Assembly (NCBI RefSeq): GCF_003970675.1
Contig: NZ_CP034562.1
Location: forward strand, 1,736,001-1,800,000
Origin: Flammeovirga pectinis
Lineage (GTDB): Bacteria; Bacteroidota; Bacteroidia; Cytophagales; Flammeovirgaceae
DNA length: 64,000 bases
Direction: 5' to 3'
In this document: one piece after another, positions 18,880-27,438 of the stretch
How the letters are laid out: the number at the start of each line of letters is the position of its first letter
Position numbering within the stretch: position 1 is the stretch's first letter
Program-made: the position numbers and the translations under genes
Notes under the pieces: model-generated
Database searches by the model: none
The model's input: the letters and a program-made list of their open reading frames with translations, nothing else
Told to the model about the DNA's origin: nothing

Positions 18880-19788
18880 TTATTTAAGCATTTCTTTCTG
18901 TAAGTTTTTTCTATTCGAAGATCTTCTTAAATAATTTTGTTTGAGAAATGGATAAGAAAGTACAGATAATAAAATTATACCTGCTCCTATATAGAACCCA
19001 AAGGTCATTGTTTCTTCCTCACCAAATATGATTAATGCTAGGATAATACCATAAATAGGTTCAAGATTAACTGTTAAATTTACTTGAAATGCACTTAAAT
19101 TTTTCTGAATTTCTACACAAACCGCATAGGCTATGGTGGTGCAAATAACAGATAGTACTAAAAGATAGAAAATATCTATTGTTGAAGGTATTACTAAAAG
19201 TGTATCTGTAGATGATAGAAAGGGAAGGCAAGCAAAAGCAGTAATGCTTCCGCCAATCATTTCGTATAATGTAATTTTAGGTGAGGTAATTCTTTTAACA
19301 AACTTACCATTTAACACACTAAATAAAGATCCAACAAAGGCAGCTCCTAGCGAGAGTCCTAAACCTAAAGCATGATCAAATTCGAATTGGAAAATAATAT
19401 ACAATCCAAAAATTACAAATAGACCAAGAACAACCTCATACGGTTTAATACTTGTCTTATTTAGTAATGGCTCTAAAATAGAAGTAAACAATGCCGTTGT
19501 TGCAATACCTGCTAGACAAACACTTACTTTAGAAATTTTTGCAGAAGCAAAGAATAAAATCCAATGTGCAGCAACAAGAGCACCTGTAAATAAAAGCTTT
19601 GCTGCATCTTTGTAATTAATCTTTAATTCCCATTTCTTATACTTCATGAAAATTGCCATAGAAATGGCTGCGATCAACGTTCTATAGAAAACTAATTGAA
19701 ACGGATCTAAGTCAATAAGGACACCTAAGATGGCCGTAAATCCCCATATAAATACAATTATATGGAGTTTAACTTGCTCGTTGAACAT
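18880..19788 (-). CDS. EamA/DMT-family transporter
   Basis: A 302-residue protein with about ten hydrophobic segments in two EamA repeats, such as VKLHIIVFIWGFTAILGVL, and a late VNLEPIYGIILALIIFGEE, the typical second-repeat motif. It is an inner-membrane drug/metabolite-type exporter of unknown substrate. The start is placed at the ATG at 19788. A longer frame to 19887 exists, but its extra codons lie inside the terminator hairpin of the upstream LptF/G gene. Confidence 0.88.
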   Translation of the reverse strand: MFNEQVKLHIIVFIWGFTAILGVLIDLDPFQLVFYRTLIAAISMAIFMKYKKWELKINYKDAAKLLFTGALVAAHWILFFASAKISKVSVCLAGIATTALFTSILEPLLNKTSIKPYEVVLGLFVIFGLYIIFQFEFDHALGLGLSLGAAFVGSLFSVLNGKFVKRITSPKITLYEMIGGSITAFACLPFLSSTDTLLVIPSTIDIFYLLVLSVICTTIAYAVCVEIQKNLSAFQVNLTVNLEPIYGIILALIIFGEEETMTFGFYIGAGIILLSVLSYPFLKQNYLRRSSNRKNLQKEMLK

Positions 19789-19838
19789 GTGTTTGAAGCG
19801 AATATTTATGGTAGTAAATAATTGAATTGCAAATGTAT

Positions 19839-19876
19839 AAAAAAAGAGTCTAACTTTATTTAAAAAGTTAGACTCT
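19839..19876 (-). terminator. Intrinsic terminator after the LptF/LptG permease gene
   Basis: A 13-bp perfect stem (19864-19876 with 19845-19857) with a 6-base loop, followed leftward by seven T's (A's at 19839-19845). Its position argues against any longer N-terminus for the EamA gene. Confidence 0.88.
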
Positions 19877-19903
19877 CTTTTAGCCAATAAATCTTATTGG
19901 TAT

Positions 19904-20983
19904 TTATTTCTGTGCTTTTAGGTATAACCCAATGGTTACAAACAAGAAAACAATATTTGGCATCCAAGCGGCTAGGAAAGGACTTAATGTTCCTGCTTCG
20001 GCAATTGCTCTACTCATTATTACAAAGAGTAGGTAGATAAATGCTAAAACAAATCCCATTGCTATTTGGAATCCAGATCCATGCCTTGATTTGGTAGAAG
20101 ATACACAAACACCCATTATTGTAAGCAATAAGATTGCAAATGGATAGGCGTACCTTTCATATAGTGCATTTTCATAGATTCCTAAATTACCTACACCTCT
20201 TTGTCTTTCTTGATTAATAAAGTCGGACAATTCAGTATTTGTTAAAGTCTCGTGTAAGTTATACTTACTTTCGAAGTATTTAGGATCTAAATTTAATTTC
20301 TTTGTGAGTGATGTACCCTTTACAAATTTTTGCGTTCCATCTACATTGAAAGTATATTTTTCATACTTATCAAACGTCCATTCTTCTTTTGCAGAATCCC
20401 ATTGGATACGGTTAGCAGAAATTTTTTCTAAAAGTGTATTGCCATCAAAAGTTTCTAAAGTAGGTCTATAACCCCTTTTGATTCTATTGTTATAGCTTTC
20501 AACATATAGATAAGTAGAATCACTTACCCTATAGTGAATATCTCTTTCATTAAAGTAGTAGGGGCTTTTAAGGTATTTAATCTCAAACGCAACTCTAGTT
20601 TTTGCACTGTAAGGAACTACATATCCTATAAGTCCAAAAATAATTCCACCAATTATAGAAGCACCAACAATATAAGGAAGTAAGAATCTAGGATAACTTA
20701 CTCCATTACTTAATACAGCAATAATTTCTGTATGTGCCGTTAATCTTGCAGTCATAAAGACAACCGCAATAAAAATTGATAGTGGACTTAATGTATTAAC
20801 CCAATGTATAAAAAGGTTTACATAGTACTCGGAAAATACATATCCGAAGTTTAATCCATGATTTAAAAAATCGTCTTGCTTCTCGGTGTAGTCAATTACA
20901 CAAACAATGATATTTAATAGTAATACTACAAAAATAAATGTTTTAAAAAACTTAGTGAGAATATACTTATCCAGAAGTTTCAT
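19904..20983 (-). CDS. LptF/LptG-family LPS export permease
   Basis: A 359-residue protein in the YjgP/YjgQ layout: membrane segments near the N-terminus (KTFIFVVLLLNIIVCVID, with more around residues 55-125), a central periplasmic domain (about 130-265), and three C-terminal segments (YAYPFAILLLTIMGVCVS, GFVLAFIYLLFVIMSR, NIVFLFVTIGLYL). LptF and LptG form the inner-membrane part of the Lpt bridge with LptB. Which of the two this is cannot be decided here; the partner gene is not in the window. Confidence 0.9.
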   Translation of the reverse strand: MKLLDKYILTKFFKTFIFVVLLLNIIVCVIDYTEKQDDFLNHGLNFGYVFSEYYVNLFIHWVNTLSPLSIFIAVVFMTARLTAHTEIIAVLSNGVSYPRFLLPYIVGASIIGGIIFGLIGYVVPYSAKTRVAFEIKYLKSPYYFNERDIHYRVSDSTYLYVESYNNRIKRGYRPTLETFDGNTLLEKISANRIQWDSAKEEWTFDKYEKYTFNVDGTQKFVKGTSLTKKLNLDPKYFESKYNLHETLTNTELSDFINQERQRGVGNLGIYENALYERYAYPFAILLLTIMGVCVSSTKSRHGSGFQIAMGFVLAFIYLLFVIMSRAIAEAGTLSPFLAAWMPNIVFLFVTIGLYLKAQK

Positions 20984-21154
20984 ATAAGTCTGTCGTATGT
21001 GTTTTAATTCGACATAATGGCAAAAGCCTAACTAATTACAAAAAACGATTTCCTAACGCTAATTTGCAACGTATTTAGGGTTTGAATTGTAATTAAAGGT
21101 GTCTTTTAACGTTGTTTCACAACTATTGAGCCATATTAAAAAGACTTTTGATAT

Positions 21155-21196
21155 AAAAAATGAAAGCCTTTCGTGTAAATACACAAAAGGCTTTCA
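21155..21196 (-). terminator. Intrinsic terminator after pyk
   Basis: 16-bp arms (21161-21176 and 21181-21196) around a 4-base loop. The one non-complementary position becomes a G-U pair only in leftward RNA. Six T's follow leftward (A's at 21155-21160). It belongs to pyk. Confidence 0.88.
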
Positions 21197-21220
21197 ATAT
21201 CATTAAATCGTGGAAATAAA

Positions 21221-22651
21221 TTATCCTACGATATCAATTTTTAAACTGTTTGTTCTTCCTTCTTTATTCAATGGAAGAGCAGCGATGTTTACAAGGCTAT
21301 CACCTTTAGAGATGAATCCTTTTTGTACTAAAATTGCTTCTAACTCTTTGAAAGTTTCAGTAGAAGATTCTTTAGGTACATAATGGAAAGCTCTAACACC
21401 CCATACTAAGTTTAAAGTTGCAGCTAAAGCTTTATCAGATGAGAAGATAAAGATGTTAGCGTGTGGTCTGTGTCTTGCTATACGAGAAGCAGTAAACCCA
21501 GAGTTTGTTAAACCTACAATTGCTTTAGCTCCTAAAAGGTTAGAAATATTTGCAGCAGATTGTGCGATTAAGTTACCTCCGAAAGTTGGTTTTGTTGGAT
21601 CAAAATCAAATTCTTTCTCGTAGATATCTTGGTTCTGACGTTGAACAGCAGTAATGATACGAACCATTGCTTGTACAGTTTCTACAGGGTAGTCACCAGC
21701 AGCAGATTCAGCAGATAGCATTACAGCATCAGCACCATCAGTTACAGCGTTAGCTACATCATTTACCTCAGCACGAGTAGGACGAGGGTTAGTGATCATA
21801 GATTCCATCATTTGAGTAGCAACGATAACTGGCTTAGCAGCTTTGTTACACTTAGCGATGATTTCTTTTTGGATCATTGGTACATCCTCGAATAAGATTT
21901 CAACACCTAGGTCACCACGAGCAACCATAATAGCATCAGTTACTTGTAAGATCTCATCAAAGTTTTCAATAGCTTCTGGACGTTCGATCTTAGCGATGAT
22001 ACGTGCATTAGAACCTTTAGCTTTGATGATTTCTTTAGCTGAAATAATATCTTGAGCAGTTCTTACGAATGATAAAGCTACCCAGTTTACACCGTGCTCT
22101 AATCCGAACTCTAAATCTCTTCTATCTTTTGCAGTTAAAGAAGCTTCAGAAATATCTGTATCAGGTAAGTTCATACCTTTACGAGATTTTAATTTACCAC
22201 CGTGAACAACTTCAGCGATGATTTCATTAGCTTTAACTTCAACAACACGAACACACAAGTTACCATCATCAATCATGATGTTGTCACCAGCTTTTACATC
22301 TTTTACAATGTTTGTATAACTAGTAGATACTTTATGTTTAGTACCAACAACTGGAGTATTTGTGATGATGATTTGCTCACCTTCAACAATTTCTACAGCT
22401 CCGCCTTCCATTTCGCCGATACGAATTTTAGGGCCTTGCAAATCTTGTAAGATCGCAGTATTGTGACCGAATTTTGAGTTGTACTCATTTACCCAATCGA
22501 TAACTTTTTTATGCTCAGAGTGAACATCATGCGAGAAGTTTAAACGAAATACATCTGCACCTGCATGAATAAGCTCTAATATTTTTTGCTTATCTCTTGT
22601 AGCTGGTCCAATTGTAGCGACGATCTTAGTTTTGTTGATTGCGATACTCAT
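21221..22651 (-). CDS. pyk: Pyruvate kinase
   Basis: A 476-residue protein of normal length. Active-site and signature motifs are present: RLNFSHD, LQDLQGPKIRIG, KIERPEAIENFDEIL (catalytic Lys and metal-binding Glu), MVARGDLGVEI, and TQMMESMITNPRPTRAEVND. The C-terminal regulatory domain begins near residue 355. It converts phosphoenolpyruvate and ADP to pyruvate and ATP. It is apparently monocistronic and divergent from the GGGPS gene. Confidence 0.97.
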   Translation of the reverse strand: MSIAINKTKIVATIGPATRDKQKILELIHAGADVFRLNFSHDVHSEHKKVIDWVNEYNSKFGHNTAILQDLQGPKIRIGEMEGGAVEIVEGEQIIITNTPVVGTKHKVSTSYTNIVKDVKAGDNIMIDDGNLCVRVVEVKANEIIAEVVHGGKLKSRKGMNLPDTDISEASLTAKDRRDLEFGLEHGVNWVALSFVRTAQDIISAKEIIKAKGSNARIIAKIERPEAIENFDEILQVTDAIMVARGDLGVEILFEDVPMIQKEIIAKCNKAAKPVIVATQMMESMITNPRPTRAEVNDVANAVTDGADAVMLSAESAAGDYPVETVQAMVRIITAVQRQNQDIYEKEFDFDPTKPTFGGNLIAQSAANISNLLGAKAIVGLTNSGFTASRIARHRPHANIFIFSSDKALAATLNLVWGVRAFHYVPKESSTETFKELEAILVQKGFISKGDSLVNIAALPLNKEGRTNSLKIDIVG

Positions 22652-22704
22652 AGTTCTTAATTAACGAATATATAAATTTTAAATGATTGAGTTGCAATAT
22701 CAAA

Positions 22705-22741
22705 TTTTTGGTCTGATATTTATTTATGAACTCTATATTTG
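22705..22741 (+). promoter_or_regulatory. Bacteroidota-type promoter for the GGGPS gene
   Basis: A -33 element TTTTTG (22705-22710) and a -7 element TATATTTG (22734-22741, matching TAnnTTTG) are separated by 23 bases. The -7 element ends about 68 bases before the ATG at 22810. Confidence 0.55.
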
Positions 22742-22809
22742 AAACACATGCGAATTTATTAGATTCCTTATAATGGAACAAGTACTATTAAATCATCTTA
22801 TATTAACAA

Positions 22810-23547
22810 ATGCAATTTAACACTGAAAATTGGCTTTTAGAGAGAAAAAAAACCAAAAAAAAGACTTTAGCAGTACTCGTTGATCCCGATAAGTGGACAA
22901 AAGAACTAAATTTTTTTTTAAGAAATGGAGATAAAAGTCACTTGCCTGATATTTTTTTGGTTGGAGGAAGCCTACTTTCTACAAATTTTTTAGAAAAAGT
23001 AGTTGCACAATTAAAAGAATTGGGGAAACCTGTAATCCTTTTTCCAGGTAATTCTCTACAAATAACAGATAAGGCAGATGCAATATTATTTATGTCCTTA
23101 ATCTCTGGAAGAAACCCAGAATTTTTAATTGGACAACAAATTCATGCTGCACATAGAGTAAAAGAAAGTAATCTTGAAGCAATTCCTTTAGGATATATTT
23201 TAATTGAAAGTGGAGCTCCTACATCTGTTCAATATATGAGTAATACGCAACCTATTCCTGCAGCAAAAAATGATATTGCAATGAGTACTGCAATGGCTGG
23301 AGAATTACTAGGGATGAGAGCTTTTTATTTGGAAGCGGGTAGTGGAGCAGATTCTCCTGTTTCTGATGAAATGATTTGTGGTGTAAGAAAATCTGTTGAA
23401 GGTTTGTTATTTGTGGGTGGTGGTTTAAGAGATGCAGCTGTAATAAAGAGTAAATTTAAAGCGGGAGCTGATATTGTAGTAATTGGGACTGCTTTTGAAA
23501 ACAATCCCAATTTATTAAAAGAACTTTCAGAAGAATTAGAATATTAA
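22810..23547 (+). CDS. Geranylgeranylglyceryl phosphate synthase family protein (GGGPS/PcrB)
   Basis: A 245-residue TIM-barrel prenyltransferase. Visible motifs are LAVLVDPDKW near the N-terminus, DIFLVGGSLLS, PVILFPGNSLQI, AFYLEAGSGA and LLFVGGGLRD with IVVIGTAFE (phosphate-binding loops). The family joins a polyprenyl diphosphate to sn-glycerol-1-phosphate by an ether bond, as in archaeal lipids; bacterial members occur in Bacteroidota. The prenyl length used here is not readable. Its stop overlaps the stop of the convergent helicase gene. Confidence 0.88.
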   Translation: MQFNTENWLLERKKTKKKTLAVLVDPDKWTKELNFFLRNGDKSHLPDIFLVGGSLLSTNFLEKVVAQLKELGKPVILFPGNSLQITDKADAILFMSLISGRNPEFLIGQQIHAAHRVKESNLEAIPLGYILIESGAPTSVQYMSNTQPIPAAKNDIAMSTAMAGELLGMRAFYLEAGSGADSPVSDEMICGVRKSVEGLLFVGGGLRDAAVIKSKFKAGADIVVIGTAFENNPNLLKELSEELEY

Positions 23548-24854
23548 TCAGGTCTTCTATCTTTATTATAATTATTTGATTTGTTACGGTTTTGGTTATT
23601 TCCATGTGAATTACCACTACCGTTACCGTATTTATTATTATTAAAATGCTTTTTTGGTCCTCTATTATTTCCGCCACCTCTAGCGTTTGAATTTCGGGGT
23701 CTTGGAGAATATCTTGGTCCGAATCCTAAAAATTGAGGATTGTTAGGTTTGTCAATTTCAATACCTATTAAACCTTCAATTTTTGCAAAAGAGATTTGTT
23801 CTTTAGGATTATCATTGATAAAAGTGATTGCTTCTCCTTTTCTAGATGCACGAGCAGTTCTACCAATACGGTGAACATAATCTTCTGGATCTTTAGGGAC
23901 ATCAAAGTTAATTACTAGTTCTACTGTTTCAACATCAATACCTCTAGAAATAATATCTGTTCCCACTAAAATCTTAGTCACTTTTCCTTTAAAACGAAGT
24001 AATACTTCTTCTCTTTCTTTTTGATCAAGATCAGAGCTAATACCTTCCGCAGAAAGTCCTCTTTTTCTTAAAATATCTGTAACTTCTTTAACCTTGCTCT
24101 TCGTACTTGTGAAAATGATAACACTTTCATAAGATTCTTCACTAAGAAGAAAATCTACCATAGGACCTTTTTGGTTGTCATACAGTAAAAAAGCTTTTTG
24201 TGTTACATTTTTTGACGTCTTAGATATTGCAATATTAATCTCAGTAGGATTTTGCAATAACTCTTTTGCTAAAACCCTAATTTTAGGAGGCATCGTAGCA
24301 GAGAAGAATATATTTTGTCTCACTTTAGGTAAATGAGAAGCAATTTGTAAAATGTCTTCATGAAAACCCATGTCTAACATTCTATCAGCTTCATCCAAGA
24401 TAAGGTTTCTAACCTTACCTACATTTGCACCAATATTTAAATGTGAAAGTAATTTACCTGGAGTTGCTACAATAATATCTACACCTTGCTTTAATGCAGT
24501 TCTCTGATTTGAGAACGTACTAGAGTCTCCACCATACACTGCAATAGAAGTTACAGGTGTAAAATAAGATAACCCTTGGATTTGATAATCTATCTGAAGG
24601 GCTAATTCTCTAGTAGGTACAATTATTATAGTATGTGTATCTTTTCCGTTATAATCAGACATGTGTATCTGATCCATAATAGGAAGTAGGAACGCTGCAG
24701 TTTTACCTGTACCTGTTTGTGCACAGGCAATAAGATCTTTTCCGCCTAAAATGGCTGGAATAGCTTGTTCTTGAATAGGAGTAGGCTCTCTAAAATTCAT
24801 AGAGTAGATGCCATCCAAAAGATCGTCGTTTAATTCAAAATCGTCGAAAGTCAC
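23544..24854 (-). CDS. DEAD-box ATP-dependent RNA helicase (RhlE-like)
   Basis: A 436-residue protein with a GTG start at 24854. All core motifs are visible: a Q motif region (EPTPIQEQAIP), AQTGTGKTAAFLLP, PTRELALQ, ATPGKLL, DEADRMLDMGF, SATMP, GTDIISRGIDVE and HRIGRTARA. The C-terminal tail (about 375-436) is rich in Gly, Asn and Arg with RG-type runs, suited to RNA binding. It probably acts in ribosome assembly or RNA turnover. Its last four bases overlap the end of the GGGPS gene. Confidence 0.93.
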   Translation of the reverse strand: MTFDDFELNDDLLDGIYSMNFREPTPIQEQAIPAILGGKDLIACAQTGTGKTAAFLLPIMDQIHMSDYNGKDTHTIIIVPTRELALQIDYQIQGLSYFTPVTSIAVYGGDSSTFSNQRTALKQGVDIIVATPGKLLSHLNIGANVGKVRNLILDEADRMLDMGFHEDILQIASHLPKVRQNIFFSATMPPKIRVLAKELLQNPTEINIAISKTSKNVTQKAFLLYDNQKGPMVDFLLSEESYESVIIFTSTKSKVKEVTDILRKRGLSAEGISSDLDQKEREEVLLRFKGKVTKILVGTDIISRGIDVETVELVINFDVPKDPEDYVHRIGRTARASRKGEAITFINDNPKEQISFAKIEGLIGIEIDKPNNPQFLGFGPRYSPRPRNSNARGGGNNRGPKKHFNNNKYGNGSGNSHGNNQNRNKSNNYNKDRRPD

Positions 24855-24896
24855 GTTAAATTCTTTATAATTTAAAAAATAATTAAAATGAGGAAT

Positions 24897-25703
24897 TTAA
24901 GTGCGGTTTTTATATGCATCTGTTGCTCCTCTAACAGATTTATGTTCAGCTAATAAGCTTTCAGCAATAGATCTATCCACAGGTATTTCATCCATAACCA
25001 TTCGGATAGCTCTTTCTTCTAATTTATGATTTGTAAGCTGCATATCAATCATTTTATTTCCCTTCACTTTTCCAAGTTGGATCATGATGGATGTTGATAT
25101 CATATTTAAGGCTAATTTTTGAGCAGTACCTGCTTTCATTCTTGTACTTCCTGTTACAAATTCAGGACCAACAATAGGCTCCACAGCATATTGTGCTACT
25201 TGTGCCATTTTGCTATCAGGATTGCATACAATACAACCTGTAAGAATATTATTTTTGTTTGCTTCTTCCATTCCACCTATTACATAAGGAGTTCTTCCAG
25301 AAGCAGCAATACCAATTAGAGAATCATTTTCTCCAATATTTTCATTTTTAAGGTCTATCCAAGCTTGTTTGTCGTCATCTTCTGCATGTTCTACAGCTTT
25401 TCTTATTGCACCATCACCACCTGCAATAATACCAACAACTAAATCAAAAGCTACACCAAAGGTAGGAGGACATTCAGAAGCGTCAACAACGCCAAGTCTT
25501 CCACTCGTTCCAGCCCCAATATAAAATAGTTTACCACCTTTCTTCATTCTTGGAACGATAGCATTCACTAATGCTTCGATTTGAGGAATTGCTTTTTGGA
25601 TTGCTAATGGTACGGATTGATCTTCTTTATTGATATTATGTAAAAGTTCATTTACACTCATCTTTTCAAGATCATTATAATTTGATGATGATTCTGTAAT
25701 CAT
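24897..25703 (-). CDS. murQ: N-acetylmuramic acid 6-phosphate etherase
   Basis: A 268-residue SIS-domain protein, slightly shorter than E. coli MurQ. The motif FYIGAGTSGRLGVVDASECPPTFGV and the following catalytic-region Glu (VEHAEDD) are present, as are GIAASGRTPYVIGG and GSTRMKAGTAQKL. It cleaves the lactyl ether of MurNAc-6-P in cell-wall recycling. No PTS or MurK/AmgK partner gene is adjacent. The next gene upstream is an unknown protein gene 90 bases away. Confidence 0.95.
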   Translation of the reverse strand: MITESSSNYNDLEKMSVNELLHNINKEDQSVPLAIQKAIPQIEALVNAIVPRMKKGGKLFYIGAGTSGRLGVVDASECPPTFGVAFDLVVGIIAGGDGAIRKAVEHAEDDDKQAWIDLKNENIGENDSLIGIAASGRTPYVIGGMEEANKNNILTGCIVCNPDSKMAQVAQYAVEPIVGPEFVTGSTRMKAGTAQKLALNMISTSIMIQLGKVKGNKMIDMQLTNHKLEERAIRMVMDEIPVDRSIAESLLAEHKSVRGATDAYKNRT

Positions 25704-25793
25704 ATTTGTTATTCGTTGAAAAGTTTAATTTACGAATAACACTTTAATACTTTTCCTACTTAGATAAAAATAACCAAAATAGGAGCGTTTTAT

Positions 25794-26594
25794 TTAAAGA
25801 AAAGCAATTATATCTTCAATATGTGCTTGGGCGTCACTTAAATCTTGATTAATTAATTTCAACTGATTCTCAACTTCATTTTTATTAAGGTGTGTAACAC
25901 CAAAAATAAAACTACCAGAATGGTTAATTTTTAAATCTCTATTGTGAATTAATTTATTGCCAATCTTTTTAATTGAAATTTGATATCCATCAATTAAGCA
26001 CTTTCCTTCAAACTTTAAAATATCATTTTGTGAGTTAATCAAGAAGTTATTCATGTAGAATAACATATTATCTAGATTTTCTGAATCGAATGGAATAATA
26101 AATAAGTTGATATCTTCATTTACTTTTTCAAAATAGATATCATCTGTATTTTTATTTAAAATTGAATTGATATTTTTAGGATAAGAAAGGGCTGAAGGGT
26201 TAACTTTTTTAGCAAAGTAATAATTGCTAGGGTAATTGTCATCAAATATTAGACGATCGGCAAAAGCCATATCGTGCCATGAAATACTATTATTTAAATT
26301 GACAAGATTTACTAACTCATCTTTTGAATAAGCAACCGTATCTTTCCAAATAAATTTATCCATAATTATTTCATCTGATAAGACTAAATCTGCAACATGT
26401 TCTAGTGGAGTTAGTCCATCTGTATAAATACAAACATCATTATTTGCTGCAATAACTTTATCTAACCATTCTAGATTTTCATCATATTTTATCCAAGTAG
26501 CTATATTATTATTTCCTGTAGGGGCAAATAAAATAGTATTTGATGTCTTTTGAGGACGAAAATTTGTGATCGTAATAAAGTGTTTGATATTCAT
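25794..26594 (-). CDS. Hypothetical protein, unrecognised family
   Basis: A 266-residue protein with no signal peptide or membrane segment. The first half is alpha/beta-like (HFITITNFRPQ, VCIYTDGLTPLEHVADLVL, DMAFADRLIFDDNYP); the second has NLFIIPFDSENLDNMLFYM and a C-terminal helix. No catalytic motif is recognised. The start is placed at the ATG at 26594; the frame extends nine codons further to a TTG. It lies 81 bases behind the SpoU methyltransferase gene in the same direction. The composition is like that of its neighbours, so it is a real gene without an assignable function. Confidence 0.7.
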   Translation of the reverse strand: MNIKHFITITNFRPQKTSNTILFAPTGNNNIATWIKYDENLEWLDKVIAANNDVCIYTDGLTPLEHVADLVLSDEIIMDKFIWKDTVAYSKDELVNLVNLNNSISWHDMAFADRLIFDDNYPSNYYFAKKVNPSALSYPKNINSILNKNTDDIYFEKVNEDINLFIIPFDSENLDNMLFYMNNFLINSQNDILKFEGKCLIDGYQISIKKIGNKLIHNRDLKINHSGSFIFGVTHLNKNEVENQLKLINQDLSDAQAHIEDIIAFL

Positions 26595-26675
26595 ATCTAT
26601 GTAATTATTTGTGATACTCAATTACATAAACATTATTTTAGCTAAAAATGATTCATTTTCACTTCACAATAAATG

Positions 26676-27425
26676 TCAAATGCGTTTGATATTGTCGCAT
26701 ATAATTGCTGTTGCAACCGCAACATTTAAAGATTCTGACTCACCAAATCGGGGGATAGTAATTTTCACAGATAAGATATTATGGATCTCCTGACTAATTC
26801 CATGAGATTCACTTCCCATTACCATAATGCTTTTATCGTTAGGAGTAAATTTATGAATATTCTCACCATCCATGTCTGCACCGATTAATTGTATGCCAGC
26901 TTGTTTATAACCTGATAACAAAGCAGAAAGATCTATAACATGACATTTAATTCTAGTAAATGCCCCCATAGTAGATGCAATTACTTTTGGAGCAAAAGCA
27001 TCTGTACAGTTTTTAGATAAGAAAATGTCGCTTATTCCATACCAATCTGCAATACGTAAGATTGTCCCAAGATTACCTGGGTCTCTAACATCATCAAGAG
27101 CTAAAGAGAAATTAGGGAGTTCGTTTGCGGTAGGAATAGGGTAAGAAGGGATTTTGGCTATTGCTAAACCGCTATCATTTGTTTGTAGTGAACCGTTTTG
27201 TTTTAAAAGTACAGGAGTTGTTTCATCAGTAACTGAGATTTTATTTAAAACTGAAGGAGGGAGAACCTCTTTAAATTTTTCAGTATAAAAAAGTGCTTCA
27301 ATTTCTAAATTAGACTTGATAAGTTCTTGAATGTTTTTTTGTCCTTCAACAATAAAACGATTTGAATCTTTTCTTTTTTTCTTTTGAAGTAACCCTTTTA
27401 CTTCTTTGCTCCAACGTTTGTTCAC
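26676..27425 (-). CDS. SpoU/TrmH-family RNA 2'-O-methyltransferase
   Basis: A 249-residue protein with a GTG start at 27425. The N-terminal substrate-binding domain (to about 95) contains FIVEGQKNIQELI. The SPOUT knot domain has LDDVRDPGNLGTILRIADW (motif 1), SIMVMGSESHGIS (motif 2) and ITIPRFGESESLNVAVATAI (motif 3). It methylates ribose in rRNA or tRNA; the target nucleotide is unknown. It starts 13 bases before the stop-proximal end of the serine hydrolase gene and is likely co-transcribed with it. Confidence 0.92.
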   Translation of the reverse strand: MNKRWSKEVKGLLQKKKRKDSNRFIVEGQKNIQELIKSNLEIEALFYTEKFKEVLPPSVLNKISVTDETTPVLLKQNGSLQTNDSGLAIAKIPSYPIPTANELPNFSLALDDVRDPGNLGTILRIADWYGISDIFLSKNCTDAFAPKVIASTMGAFTRIKCHVIDLSALLSGYKQAGIQLIGADMDGENIHKFTPNDKSIMVMGSESHGISQEIHNILSVKITIPRFGESESLNVAVATAIICDNIKRI

Positions 27426-27438
27426 TGTATTTTAAATT

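Noticed and set aside
26595-26621. TTG start for the unknown 266-residue protein at 26621
   Set aside because: An ATG nine codons later gives a cleaner start, and nothing supports the TTG.
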